Of a DNA stretch of 64,000 bases, positions 8,780 through 17,728 are shown one piece after another. Source of the stretch: an uncultured Sulfurovum sp. (GTDB lineage Bacteria > Campylobacterota > Campylobacteria > Campylobacterales > Sulfurovaceae); NCBI GenBank assembly GCA_902727895.1, contig CACVAP010000086.1:62001-126000 (forward strand), in the 5' to 3' direction. The notes beneath the pieces were generated by a model. It was not told the origin of the DNA, ran no database searches, and worked only from the letters and a program-made list of their open reading frames with translations. Each line of letters starts with the position of its first letter. Within the stretch, counting starts at the first letter, position 1. A program made the position numbers and the translations under genes.

Positions 8780-10062
8780 GACAACGTTTCAGCATTGAGC
8801 TTGCCATCTTTATGACGGCAATGCTTATTGTTATCACCCTTATTCTGTCTTTTTACCTTACTTCTACACTTATGAATAATGTTAAAGATGAAATGAATCA
8901 TCATCTTACCTATACTCAAGCTATTTTTGTTGACCAAGAAGACTATGAGAACCACATTGATGCTGTATTATTTAAAGAATTATCAAAAAATGAAATTCTT
9001 ATTTCCCCTACCCTTGACCTTAAAGAACACCCTCTTGATTTTAAATTTTATCATGCTGACAAACAAGAATATGTCACAATAAGTAGATATTATGAACCTA
9101 AAAAACTCTATTATACGATTACTAGAAACATTACACATGTAAGTAGTTTAATTGCCAATATTTATATAATGATGTTAGGACTTATTCTCTTAGGTGTTAT
9201 TTTTATTTTGCTTTATTCAAGTCATTTATCAAAAAAACTAATGGCTCCACTTCAAAAGCTCACTGAAAAGTTTTCTGCGATGCATGAAAATCTTTTAGAT
9301 AAAATTAATACCAATCAACTACCTACAGAATTTGTTGGTCTAGCAGATTCAATAAATTTACTAATAACTAAAGTTAGCACTTCTATAAATTATAGAAAAG
9401 AACTTTATATTGGAACAGCACATGAACTAAAAACTCCTTTAGCTGTAATGCGTCTCAAGAACCAAATAACCTTAATGAAGTATAAGAAGCAAGATAAGAT
9501 TAAAGAGACACTAGACCAGAACATAGAGTCAATTGACACCCTTAACGCGATGATTCATAATTTACTAGAGTATGGACGTGCAGAAGGAGCGCAATTTGAA
9601 CAGCCCCAAAGACTTAACCTCATTACCCTTATGATGAAAAAATGTGAAGAGTTTGAACTTTTAGCACATTCACAAGGTAGAGATTTTATTTACCACTTTA
9701 GTGTTCCACATTTTAGGATTAATGTTCAATCTTTACTCTTTATGCAAATTTTTCAAAACTTTGTTCAAAATGCACTAAAGTTTACGCCAAAAGGTAGCCT
9801 TGTAAGTTTAAATACCCGTATGGATTTAAATAATTTTATTATTGAAATTACAGATGAGGGGGAAGGTATTGATGAAGAAAAAGACTTCTTTGCCCCTTTT
9901 AAACGTTCTTTAGAATCTACAGGTGCTGGTCTAGGACTTTTTTTAGCCCAAAATGCTGCTGAATCTATGGGTGTTAATATTGCTCTTAAAAATCGTAACG
10001 ATTCATCTGGTGCTATTGCAAGTATTGCTTTTCCTCTAAATCGATTTTTACTTAAAGATTAA
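8758..10062 (+). CDS. sensor histidine kinase, partner of the HsrA-like regulator
   Basis: The 434-residue kinase starts at a TTG overlapping the regulator gene by 22 nt; later ATG codons would remove the first membrane segment. It has membrane segments at about 13-35 and 133-153 around a roughly 95-residue periplasmic sensor, a HAMP-like linker, the phospho-acceptor H222 in TAHELKTPLAV, the N box NFVQNALKFTPKG and the G boxes DEGEGIDEE and TGAGLGLFLAQ. The signal sensed is unknown. Close coupling to the regulator indicates a cognate pair. Confidence 0.93.
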   Translation: MLSKRSLRQRFSIELAIFMTAMLIVITLILSFYLTSTLMNNVKDEMNHHLTYTQAIFVDQEDYENHIDAVLFKELSKNEILISPTLDLKEHPLDFKFYHADKQEYVTISRYYEPKKLYYTITRNITHVSSLIANIYIMMLGLILLGVIFILLYSSHLSKKLMAPLQKLTEKFSAMHENLLDKINTNQLPTEFVGLADSINLLITKVSTSINYRKELYIGTAHELKTPLAVMRLKNQITLMKYKKQDKIKETLDQNIESIDTLNAMIHNLLEYGRAEGAQFEQPQRLNLITLMMKKCEEFELLAHSQGRDFIYHFSVPHFRINVQSLLFMQIFQNFVQNALKFTPKGSLVSLNTRMDLNNFIIEITDEGEGIDEEKDFFAPFKRSLESTGAGLGLFLAQNAAESMGVNIALKNRNDSSGAIASIAFPLNRFLLKD

Positions 10063-10182
10063 ATCCTCCAATAAAGAATTTAATCTATATCTTATACAAA
10101 TAAATAGTCTTTTTAAATAAATCATAAGCTTGGATAAGTTATAAATCAAAAGAAATAATAAACTATAAAGAGAGTACATAAA

Positions 10183-10434
10183 ATGGCATTATTAATTGCA
10201 GATGATTGTATAGCATGTGACGCATGTAGAGAAGAGTGCCCTAACGAGGCTATTGAAGAAAATGACCCTATCTATATTATAGACTCTGACCGTTGTACTG
10301 AATGTGTTGGTCACTATGATGAGCCACAATGTATTGCTGTCTGCCCTGTAGACTGTATCGGTTCTGACCCCGACAATGTAGAAACAGTAGAAGAATTAAA
10401 ATTTAAATTCTCACAACTAGAATTAGAACAATAA
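10183..10434 (+). CDS. 4Fe-4S dicluster ferredoxin, YfhL type
   Basis: This 83-residue soluble ferredoxin carries CIACDACREECP at about 9-20, a second cluster set with C-x2-C-x8-C-x3-CP (RCTECVGHYDEPQCIAVCP), and a C-terminal helix. The eight-residue insert in the second cluster motif is typical of YfhL-type low-potential 2[4Fe-4S] ferredoxins. It would carry electrons in the cytosol; the redox partner is not evident. It is followed by the Ppx/GppA gene nine bases later. Confidence 0.92.
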   Translation: MALLIADDCIACDACREECPNEAIEENDPIYIIDSDRCTECVGHYDEPQCIAVCPVDCIGSDPDNVETVEELKFKFSQLELEQ

Positions 10435-10443
10435 CGCCTAGCT

Positions 10444-11937
10444 ATGAATCAGTGTACAGCAGTAATTGATATTGGTTCAAACTCAGCAAGACTTGTTATC
10501 TATCAAAAAAGTAGCAAATATGGTTTCCACCTTATTTGTGAAAGAAAATCAAAAGTTCGCATTGGTGAAGGTGCCTATGAAAAAAAAGGCTATCTTCAAG
10601 ATGTTGGAATCCAACGAGCCTACTTAGCACTTAAAGAATTTATTGCTACTACCCAATATTACCCCATAGATAAAATTTTATGTGTTGCAACTTCAGCCCT
10701 ACGTGATGCACCCAATGCTAAAGAATTTACAACATGGATAAAAAAAGAACTTAACTTAGACATTGAAGTTATTGATGGAAAAAAAGAAGCACTCTTTGGA
10801 GCTATAGCAGCAAAAAACCTTTTACCTGTACATGATGGTATTACCATAGACATTGGTGGTGGGTCAAGTGACTTGTCTCTCTTGAAAAATTCTAAAGTTA
10901 TTCAAACATATTCTCTCAATATTGGTACGGTTAGACTAAAAGAACTTTTTTTTGATAAAAACAGACCAGTTGAAGAAGCTCGTGCTTTTATTAAAAAAGA
11001 GCTACAAAGGTTACCATCAATATTTAAAAGTAATCAAGCCATAGGTATTGGAGGAACAGCAAGAACCCTTTCTAAGGCTATTATGAAAGTAGAAGCCTAT
11101 CCATTTGGTAATATTCATGCTTTTTCCTACAAGGTTGCTGATCACATGGAATATTTTCAAAATATTTCAGATGCAAAACCAAATCTACTTAAATACCTTC
11201 ACCTATCAAAAGGTCGCTTTGACACTATTAGGGAAGGCACCTTAATATGGGAAGAAATTCTTCTTCAAATTGAGGCTAAAGAAGTTATTACTTCTGGAGT
11301 TGGTGTTAGAGAAGGTGTATTTTTACATGACTTTCTAAAAGATAATAATCTACAATTTCCTAAAGATATTAATCCAAGTGTACAAAGTATTTTAGATCGC
11401 TTTGAAACACACCATGTTGATATACCAAAAAGAAAAGAAAACAGTGAGAAACTTTTTAACCTCTTTCTTGAAAATAAACAAATAGAAAATAAACATCTAA
11501 AAGAACTACTCTATGCAACAGAGCTCTCCACAAGTGGATATAGATTTAATATCTATAAATCTTATGAACATACCTTTTATGTAGCCATACAAGAATTTAA
11601 CTATGCTGTAACGCATAAAGAACTTGTTTTAACAGCCATGATACTAAGACTTGGAGGGAAAAATCTACATGATAAAGAAATTTATAAAAAGTATAAAAAG
11701 CTTCTTCCAAAAAAAGAAACTTTAGAGTTCCTAAGCTTTATATACAGTATTACCAACACACTTTATGACCAAACTGCATTAAAAGATTTTACTTTTACTT
11801 TTGAAAAAAATAGATTGACCATTATCGCAGATGGTTCACTTTACTTAGTGGAGGAATCCCTAAAGGATATTGAACGTCCTCAAGGATTAAAGTTAAAAAT
11901 TATAGATAAACAAGAGATTCCATCTTATAACTTTTAA
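10444..11937 (+). CDS. Ppx/GppA family phosphatase
   Basis: The 497-residue product has the actin-like ATPase fold motifs AVIDIGSNSARLVIYQ at the N-terminus, TIDIGGGSSDLSLL in the middle and IGIGGTARTLSKA, with a longer helical C-terminal region resembling the HD-like extension of Ppx enzymes. The family hydrolyses polyphosphate or pppGpp to ppGpp; sequence alone does not separate the two. Many Campylobacterota have one or two such enzymes linking the stringent response to phosphate storage. It is convergent with bamA. Confidence 0.92.
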   Translation: MNQCTAVIDIGSNSARLVIYQKSSKYGFHLICERKSKVRIGEGAYEKKGYLQDVGIQRAYLALKEFIATTQYYPIDKILCVATSALRDAPNAKEFTTWIKKELNLDIEVIDGKKEALFGAIAAKNLLPVHDGITIDIGGGSSDLSLLKNSKVIQTYSLNIGTVRLKELFFDKNRPVEEARAFIKKELQRLPSIFKSNQAIGIGGTARTLSKAIMKVEAYPFGNIHAFSYKVADHMEYFQNISDAKPNLLKYLHLSKGRFDTIREGTLIWEEILLQIEAKEVITSGVGVREGVFLHDFLKDNNLQFPKDINPSVQSILDRFETHHVDIPKRKENSEKLFNLFLENKQIENKHLKELLYATELSTSGYRFNIYKSYEHTFYVAIQEFNYAVTHKELVLTAMILRLGGKNLHDKEIYKKYKKLLPKKETLEFLSFIYSITNTLYDQTALKDFTFTFEKNRLTIIADGSLYLVEESLKDIERPQGLKLKIIDKQEIPSYNF

Positions 11938-11965
11938 TTTATCTTTTGAATTCTATGTCTTTTAG

Positions 11966-11985
11966 TTCTAGGTTTTACCCTAGAA
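11966..11985. terminator. hairpin between convergent ppx/gppA and bamA
   Basis: ttctagg and cctagaa form a 7-bp stem with a 6-nt loop, followed by tttct on the plus strand. The bamA TAG stop is within one arm. It may terminate both genes, but the T-tract is short. Confidence 0.45.
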
Positions 11986-14241
11986 TTTCTGTCCCATCGT
12001 AAATTCAAATGATGCTGTTTGATCATAACTCTCTGGATCAACAGCTTTTGCAAATACTAAGTTAATAGGTCCCATCGGTGAGAACCACTCTAAAGCAACA
12101 CCATAACCTTCTTTAGTAATTTCATCAAGACTCGTCGCTGAACGTCCAATCATTCCATGATCATAGAAGAAAGCCAAACGCATTTTTGCAGCTTTTGAAA
12201 GAGGGATACTTGCTTCAACAGTGTTGATTAATCTCTGTGTACCACCCAATAAAGTTCTATCTGTTGTAGGTCCACTGAAAGGGGTAATGCTATATGGCTC
12301 AAATCCTCTAACACTTCCAATCCCACCCATAAATAATTTCTCTGGAATAGCAATATTCCCTTCATCTTTTAATACTTTAGCTCTTGCTTTATAACGTAAA
12401 ATAAGATCATAATCAATAATGTCTTCTAGTCCATAATAAGCTCCAAATTTACCAGTAGCGTCAAAGAATTTCTGATCTCCACCAATACCTGAATAACCTA
12501 AACTTCCTCCAAGGATAAAGCCTTCTCTTGGAACATAAAAGTCATCAGTTGAATCATAATTTAGACCAAGTGTAAAAGTACTTTTCGCATAATTCAAATC
12601 TTTAGGCTCAAAAATAAATTGACCATAATCTACTTCTGCAAAAGCACTATTACTATTATTTGCATCAGTTGCTTCATTTTCACTAAATGAATAACTCAAA
12701 GAACCAAATAAATTACGCGTTAATTGTTTACCAATATTAACACTAGCACCAATACTCTTCTGATCATACGTTGTATATTCAAATTCACTCTGGTATACAC
12801 TCGCACCAAAACTATAGTCACTATCCCAAATTCTAGGATTTTGTATAGATAATGAGTAGTTAACAGCAATCTTGGAAAGATCAAAAGAGATTCCAGCATT
12901 AATTCCTGAACCCATAATATTTCTATCTGATAATGATGCTGAAACCATCGCTCCTTGATAAGATCCATATCCACCACCAGCTTGAATACTACCAGTAGCT
13001 GTTTCTTTTACTTTAACTAAAAGATTCATCGAGTGAGCATCTACTCTCTCTTTTTCTATATCAACTTTTTCAAAATACCCTCTACGACCTAAGGCATTTT
13101 TAGAGTCTTTTAAATCTGTTGAAGAAAATTGATCACCTGGTGCTAAATAAATATCTCTTCGAATTACTCTATCTTTAGTGGTATGGTTACCTGATATGAT
13201 TACATCATTAATAACGACTTTATCACCAGGGATAATTGTATAATCTATTGAGACTGTTTTGTCTTGACTGTTCTTTTTAAAGTTAGGATTAACACGCGCA
13301 AAAGCATAACCTAAATTAGCAACTTGTTCTTGCAAGTAACTTTGATCTTTACGAAGTTTAGCAACATTAAAAACCTTGCCTTCTAAGACTTTCAATTCAC
13401 TTTTCAATTCTTCTGAATCCAGACCATCAATTAAACCATGAATCCCAACATTTGCAACCCTATATTGTTCCCCTTCAGAAATATTATAGGTTACTTCAGC
13501 TTTATATGATCCAGCATCAACTCTCATTAATGGATCAGATACTGTTGCATCCATATATCCATTTTGCATATACACATCTTGTGCTCTTTTACCATCCAAG
13601 CTTAAATCATCTAGTCGTGCTACTCCACTATTGAACCCAGGGAACCAACCTATAAAATCTTCTTCTTTATTAGCTAAAGTTGCTTCTAAGTCATCTGTGT
13701 CAAGGTTTTCAGCCCCTGCAAACTCTATTTTTTCAATGTAAATTTTTTCACCTTTATTTACATTAAAAACTAAAGCAACACTCTCTTCTTTTGGTTCAAC
13801 ATCAATTTCAATAACTGTGTCATAATAACCTTCTGCTTCAATTTGTTTGGTTAATTTCTTTTTTGCTGATTCAACTTTTCGTGAATCATATAAATCACCT
13901 TTTCGTAGACCCATAGTAATAAAAAGCTCTTCTTGTTCATCACTTGAACTATAGCCATTCATTTCTAATTTAGAAATAACAGATTTCTCTTTAAATTCAT
14001 AAACAAGTCCTCCATTAGCTGTTGTTGAAACAACGATGTCCGAAAAATAGCCCTGTCTGTAGAATTCTTTTATTGAGGCATCAATTTTGTTAATATCAAA
14101 TGGTTCCCCAACCTCTATTCCAGATATTTCAGTAGCTACATCTTGAGAAAGGTGAAGTAGTCCATTATATTGAATTGAGGTAATATTTTGTGAAAGAAGT
14201 ATTGAACTAAGTCCAATAGATAAAGTAAAAAGTTTTTTCAT
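11980..14241 (-). CDS. bamA: outer membrane protein assembly factor BamA
   Basis: BamA is the essential outer membrane beta-barrel insertase. The 753-residue product has a signal peptide (MKKLFTLSIGLSSILLSQ), about five POTRA domains to about residue 410, and a C-terminal 16-strand barrel with the lid-lock motif SVRGFEPYS and a terminal phenylalanine (TMGQKF). Length is within the usual 740-820. No skp or lipoprotein partner lies beside it. It is divergent from tyrA, with about 110 nt of shared promoter region. Confidence 0.96.
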   Translation of the reverse strand: MKKLFTLSIGLSSILLSQNITSIQYNGLLHLSQDVATEISGIEVGEPFDINKIDASIKEFYRQGYFSDIVVSTTANGGLVYEFKEKSVISKLEMNGYSSSDEQEELFITMGLRKGDLYDSRKVESAKKKLTKQIEAEGYYDTVIEIDVEPKEESVALVFNVNKGEKIYIEKIEFAGAENLDTDDLEATLANKEEDFIGWFPGFNSGVARLDDLSLDGKRAQDVYMQNGYMDATVSDPLMRVDAGSYKAEVTYNISEGEQYRVANVGIHGLIDGLDSEELKSELKVLEGKVFNVAKLRKDQSYLQEQVANLGYAFARVNPNFKKNSQDKTVSIDYTIIPGDKVVINDVIISGNHTTKDRVIRRDIYLAPGDQFSSTDLKDSKNALGRRGYFEKVDIEKERVDAHSMNLLVKVKETATGSIQAGGGYGSYQGAMVSASLSDRNIMGSGINAGISFDLSKIAVNYSLSIQNPRIWDSDYSFGASVYQSEFEYTTYDQKSIGASVNIGKQLTRNLFGSLSYSFSENEATDANNSNSAFAEVDYGQFIFEPKDLNYAKSTFTLGLNYDSTDDFYVPREGFILGGSLGYSGIGGDQKFFDATGKFGAYYGLEDIIDYDLILRYKARAKVLKDEGNIAIPEKLFMGGIGSVRGFEPYSITPFSGPTTDRTLLGGTQRLINTVEASIPLSKAAKMRLAFFYDHGMIGRSATSLDEITKEGYGVALEWFSPMGPINLVFAKAVDPESYDQTASFEFTMGQKF

Positions 14242-14316
14242 AAAGTTAATTATTCCTTCGATTATGAATCTATGTTAATTAATAGCCATTAGTGTATCTA
14301 TTTTTCACTAAAAAAG

Positions 14317-14325
14317 TGCTATAAT
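14317..14325 (+). promoter_or_regulatory. extended -10 promoter for tyrA
   Basis: TGcTATAAT sits 27 bases before the tyrA ATG. The same TGn-TATAAT form precedes the HsrA-like regulator and aroE. AAAGAGA just before the ATG is the likely ribosome site. Confidence 0.65.
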
Positions 14326-14351
14326 TTCCCAAAAAACTTAAAGAGATAAAT

Positions 14352-15182
14352 ATGAATATTGGTATAATTGGTCTTGGTTTAATGGGAGGTTCATTAGGGC
14401 TTGCACTAAAGAAATTACCTGAAAAATATACACTTATAGGATATGATCATAATCCAACGCATATTACAGATGCACTGCGTCTTAAACTTGTGGATTCTGT
14501 CACTAGTGACTTCAATGAAATAAAGCGTTGTGATGTCCTGATTTTAACCATCCCCGTCGATGCAATTATTGCAACTTCACAAGAGCTAAAAGAGATAAAA
14601 AGTACTTGTACTGTTATTGATTTTGGAAGTAGTAAAGAGAAAATATCACAAGGAATCCCTAAAGAAATTCGTCATAATTTTGTCACAGCTCACCCCATGA
14701 CAGGTACTGAAAAATTTGGACCTTCAGCTGCTATAGAAGGTCTCTATACTGAAAAAACCATGGTTATTTGTGATATAGAAAAAAGTGCTGACTATCAAAA
14801 AGGTATCGCCATAAGTATTTTTAAAGATATCCATGCAAAAATAGTGTTCATGAATGCTAAAGAACATGATTCACATGCTGCTTTTATCTCACATATGCCT
14901 CATGCTGTTTCCTATGCTTTGGCAAAATCTGTTATGAAACAAAAAGACCCAAAAGCTATCATCGCATTGGCTGGTGGTGGATTTAAAAGCATGAGTCGTA
15001 TTGCTAAATCTTCCCCAAACATGTGGGAAGATATCTTTCGTCAAAATAAAGACAATCTTTTAGAATCAATTAACGCCTTTAATATAGAGATGAAATATTG
15101 CCAAGAACTTATTGAAGAAGACAAATGGGATGAACTACATGCGTGGATTTCTGAAGCCAATAAGTTGCATGATATTCTTTAG
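14352..15182 (+). CDS. tyrA: prephenate dehydrogenase
   Basis: TyrA oxidatively decarboxylates prephenate to 4-hydroxyphenylpyruvate in tyrosine synthesis. The 276-residue product is the short monofunctional form, without chorismate mutase or ACT domain. It has the Rossmann motif IGIIGLGLMGGSLGLAL, VIDFGSSK, the AHPMTGTEKFGP loop and SHMPHAVSYAL with the active-site His. Its 3' end overlaps that of the convergent SanA-like gene by 4 nt. Confidence 0.95.
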   Translation: MNIGIIGLGLMGGSLGLALKKLPEKYTLIGYDHNPTHITDALRLKLVDSVTSDFNEIKRCDVLILTIPVDAIIATSQELKEIKSTCTVIDFGSSKEKISQGIPKEIRHNFVTAHPMTGTEKFGPSAAIEGLYTEKTMVICDIEKSADYQKGIAISIFKDIHAKIVFMNAKEHDSHAAFISHMPHAVSYALAKSVMKQKDPKAIIALAGGGFKSMSRIAKSSPNMWEDIFRQNKDNLLESINAFNIEMKYCQELIEEDKWDELHAWISEANKLHDIL

Positions 15183-15835
15183 TTTTTATAGGTAACTTTT
15201 ACTTTTTCACCATAAAACTTAGGTTCAACCCCAAACACATTTAAATCTAAGAGTGCTTTTACCCGTGCTAAAAGTTCTCTTCTTTTCATACGCTTTGCCC
15301 AAATAGTATTGGCAAAACCTTTTGCCACAAACCCTACAACTTTTTGATTTTTAGCTTTTGCAATGTAAATAGCACGTTCCAAATGAAAACGCTGAGAGAC
15401 AATAATATAATCTTCTAAATCAAAAATAGCCTTAGCCCGTACAATAGAATCTAAGGTTCTAAATCCTGCGTAATCTAATTGAATATATTTAGAAGGTATA
15501 CCAGCTTTTACCAAATCATCATGCATTTGTGTTGGTTCATCATAACTCTTAGATCCATTGTCTCCTGAAACAACAATGGCTTTTACTTTGCCTGCTTTAA
15601 AAAGTTTTACAGCAGCTTCTATTCGGTATTTATAAAAATAGTTTTTATTTCCATTACTCAAGTATTTTGAACAGCCTAAAACTAAAGCAGCTTTCTTTTC
15701 TGGGACTTCTTGAACACTTGTATAAATCGTAGACTTGGCATCATCCACCATTCGTTGATAGTTATATATTGTCAAGTAGTAAATAGAGACCATAACAATC
15801 ACTAGAATAATGAGCCACTTCAAAAATTTTAACAT
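15179..15835 (-). CDS. SanA/YdcF-like DUF218 envelope protein
   Basis: The 218-residue protein has one N-terminal membrane anchor (about 5-25) and a DUF218 domain: AALVLGCSKY, KAIVVSGDNG, DEPTQMHDDL and IVSQRFHLERAIYIA. SanA of E. coli affects envelope permeability (vancomycin exclusion at high temperature); the enzymatic activity of this family is unproven. It starts immediately after the DUF389 gene stop on the same strand, so the two are probably co-transcribed. Confidence 0.88.
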   Translation of the reverse strand: MLKFLKWLIILVIVMVSIYYLTIYNYQRMVDDAKSTIYTSVQEVPEKKAALVLGCSKYLSNGNKNYFYKYRIEAAVKLFKAGKVKAIVVSGDNGSKSYDEPTQMHDDLVKAGIPSKYIQLDYAGFRTLDSIVRAKAIFDLEDYIIVSQRFHLERAIYIAKAKNQKVVGFVAKGFANTIWAKRMKRRELLARVKALLDLNVFGVEPKFYGEKVKVTYKN

Positions 15836-17725
15836 TTATAATTCATACCAGAAGGAAACTAAAATACTTACTTTCTCTCCTACTTCTTTAGAAATTGAAG
15901 CTTTTAATTCCTTCTTTTCTTCATTTGACAAAATATCTGAGGAAACAACTTCACAACGTACTTCTTTTCCTTGAATGTCTATGTTCTTTAAATAAATATT
16001 TTTAGTACTAATTGTGGTTTTAAACTCTAAAAGTTGTTGCTGAATGTCTATCTCATGCTTCATTTTTGTAAACGAAAGAAAAAGAGGAACAGAGACAATG
16101 GCAACCAAAATAGTTGCATAAAATATTCCTTTTTTTGCCACAGCCACAGGTGAAAAACCAAGCATTAAAAAAGTTAAAGATGCAGCTAAAACTATACCTA
16201 CTAGGTTGGTAATAAAAAGTAAAAGTGCTGAAGAGAACATGCTCCAATCTCCCCAACCAAGCCCTATTCCAGACACAGCTAAAGGTGGCACCAAAGCAAC
16301 AGCAATGGCAACACCAGCAAGAGAACCGACTATCTTCTCATTTGACTTCGCATAAGCAGCGGCAATACCAGAAACAATGGCAACCAACATGTCTAAAATA
16401 GTTGGCGACAAACGACCATTCATCTCAGAAGTTAATTGTTCAAGTGGCACCAACCATGATATAAACATGGCTGTAAATAAAACAGCCAGTACCCCCACAA
16501 AAACACTTTTACTACCATTCATAAACAAGGTGACATCTTGACGAAGTAAGCCCATACTAACCCCTACAATCGGCTGCATCAATGGCGCTAAAAGCATCGC
16601 ACCAATAATTACCGAAGCCGAATTAATATAAAGCCCAAAAGTAGCAATCATCGTAGCCAAGATGAGTAAGGTCATAAAAGTTACATTTAATTTACTCTCT
16701 TCACGTAAGTTTGTAAACAAGGCAGAAAACTGTTCATAACTGGCATGAGAAAAAAGAGGAATACTTTTTTCTAAATAAGTAGCCATCTCTTTATCAGAGG
16801 GTAAATGCTCCACACGGACACTCTCTTTTATCTCTTTTACAGGACTACTCATCATCCAAAACTTCTCACCTACAGAAAGAGATAAGGCTTCTTCTTTGGT
16901 CTCCAATGTTACAGGAGTATGTAAAGATTTAACCGAGTCAATGGTCACAGAAAGTTCTCTTTCCGTTTCAATGGTGAGTTTATGACTATGTACATAACCC
17001 ACAGAAGTTGGTAAAGTAGTAGGTGTTCTTTTTAAAATATGTGACTGAAAAACATAGCCCATATACTCCAACATAGAACTAGGTGAAAGGACTACTAACG
17101 AAAGACGTGAATCATTAAACTTTAAATATTTAGCAATAAGCTTCGCAGCAAATGTACGGTTGTTATACTCTACCCCTACAGCACCAATGGCTGAAAACTT
17201 TAGAACTTTCTCTTTAGCTGTGGTTATGGTAAAAGAAGTATGGGTTAAAGACTTAATTTTTTTAACCATTGAAAAAAATGACTTTGTTCTTTCCCAAAAA
17301 GAGAGTTTTTCCATGGAAGACGAAAAAGAATCTAAAGGAGGAACTTCACCTATAACTACTTCTTGTAAAACAAGATTCCCATCACAATATAGTAAATCTA
17401 ACTTCTTAGGACAAGGTATAAGTGCCAAGTCAACCTGCTCTTCTAACGTAGTAGGTAAATTAAAAGTACTCTTTAACTCTTTTTGATTGGCATCAGGGAT
17501 TATCCCTAAACTTAAAGACTTTTCAGAAATAAAATGCATTACTTTTTTAATGTCATCTATCGAGGCAGAGACGATAACGTGTTGATCTTCTTTAAGCTCT
17601 AAAGTATCAAGTTTATCTATAGTGATAGGCGTTAAGTCTACTTCTTTACTTTTAGTATAAACAAACACTGAAGCTGCTAACTCCTCATACTCTTTGGTGT
17701 AAATGTAATAATACTTCATGCTCAA
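15836..17725 (-). CDS. DUF389 (TIGR00341) multi-pass membrane protein with N-terminal kinase-like region
   Basis: Residues from about 345 form the DUF389 membrane domain: LREESKLNVTFMTLLILATM, ASVIIGAMLLAPLMQPIVG, GIAAAYAKSNEKIVGSLAGV and LVPPLAVSGIGLGWGD, with about six to eight helices. The first ~300 residues are soluble and contain a segment (RLSLVVLSPSSMLEYMGYVF onward) resembling the C-terminal half of lipid/diacylglycerol kinase folds; that match is from memory and uncertain. The function of DUF389 is unknown. It is 629 residues, longer than minimal DUF389 proteins, and is followed directly by the SanA-like gene. Confidence 0.8.
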   Translation of the reverse strand: MSMKYYYIYTKEYEELAASVFVYTKSKEVDLTPITIDKLDTLELKEDQHVIVSASIDDIKKVMHFISEKSLSLGIIPDANQKELKSTFNLPTTLEEQVDLALIPCPKKLDLLYCDGNLVLQEVVIGEVPPLDSFSSSMEKLSFWERTKSFFSMVKKIKSLTHTSFTITTAKEKVLKFSAIGAVGVEYNNRTFAAKLIAKYLKFNDSRLSLVVLSPSSMLEYMGYVFQSHILKRTPTTLPTSVGYVHSHKLTIETERELSVTIDSVKSLHTPVTLETKEEALSLSVGEKFWMMSSPVKEIKESVRVEHLPSDKEMATYLEKSIPLFSHASYEQFSALFTNLREESKLNVTFMTLLILATMIATFGLYINSASVIIGAMLLAPLMQPIVGVSMGLLRQDVTLFMNGSKSVFVGVLAVLFTAMFISWLVPLEQLTSEMNGRLSPTILDMLVAIVSGIAAAYAKSNEKIVGSLAGVAIAVALVPPLAVSGIGLGWGDWSMFSSALLLFITNLVGIVLAASLTFLMLGFSPVAVAKKGIFYATILVAIVSVPLFLSFTKMKHEIDIQQQLLEFKTTISTKNIYLKNIDIQGKEVRCEVVSSDILSNEEKKELKASISKEVGEKVSILVSFWYEL

Positions 17726-17728
17726 CCT

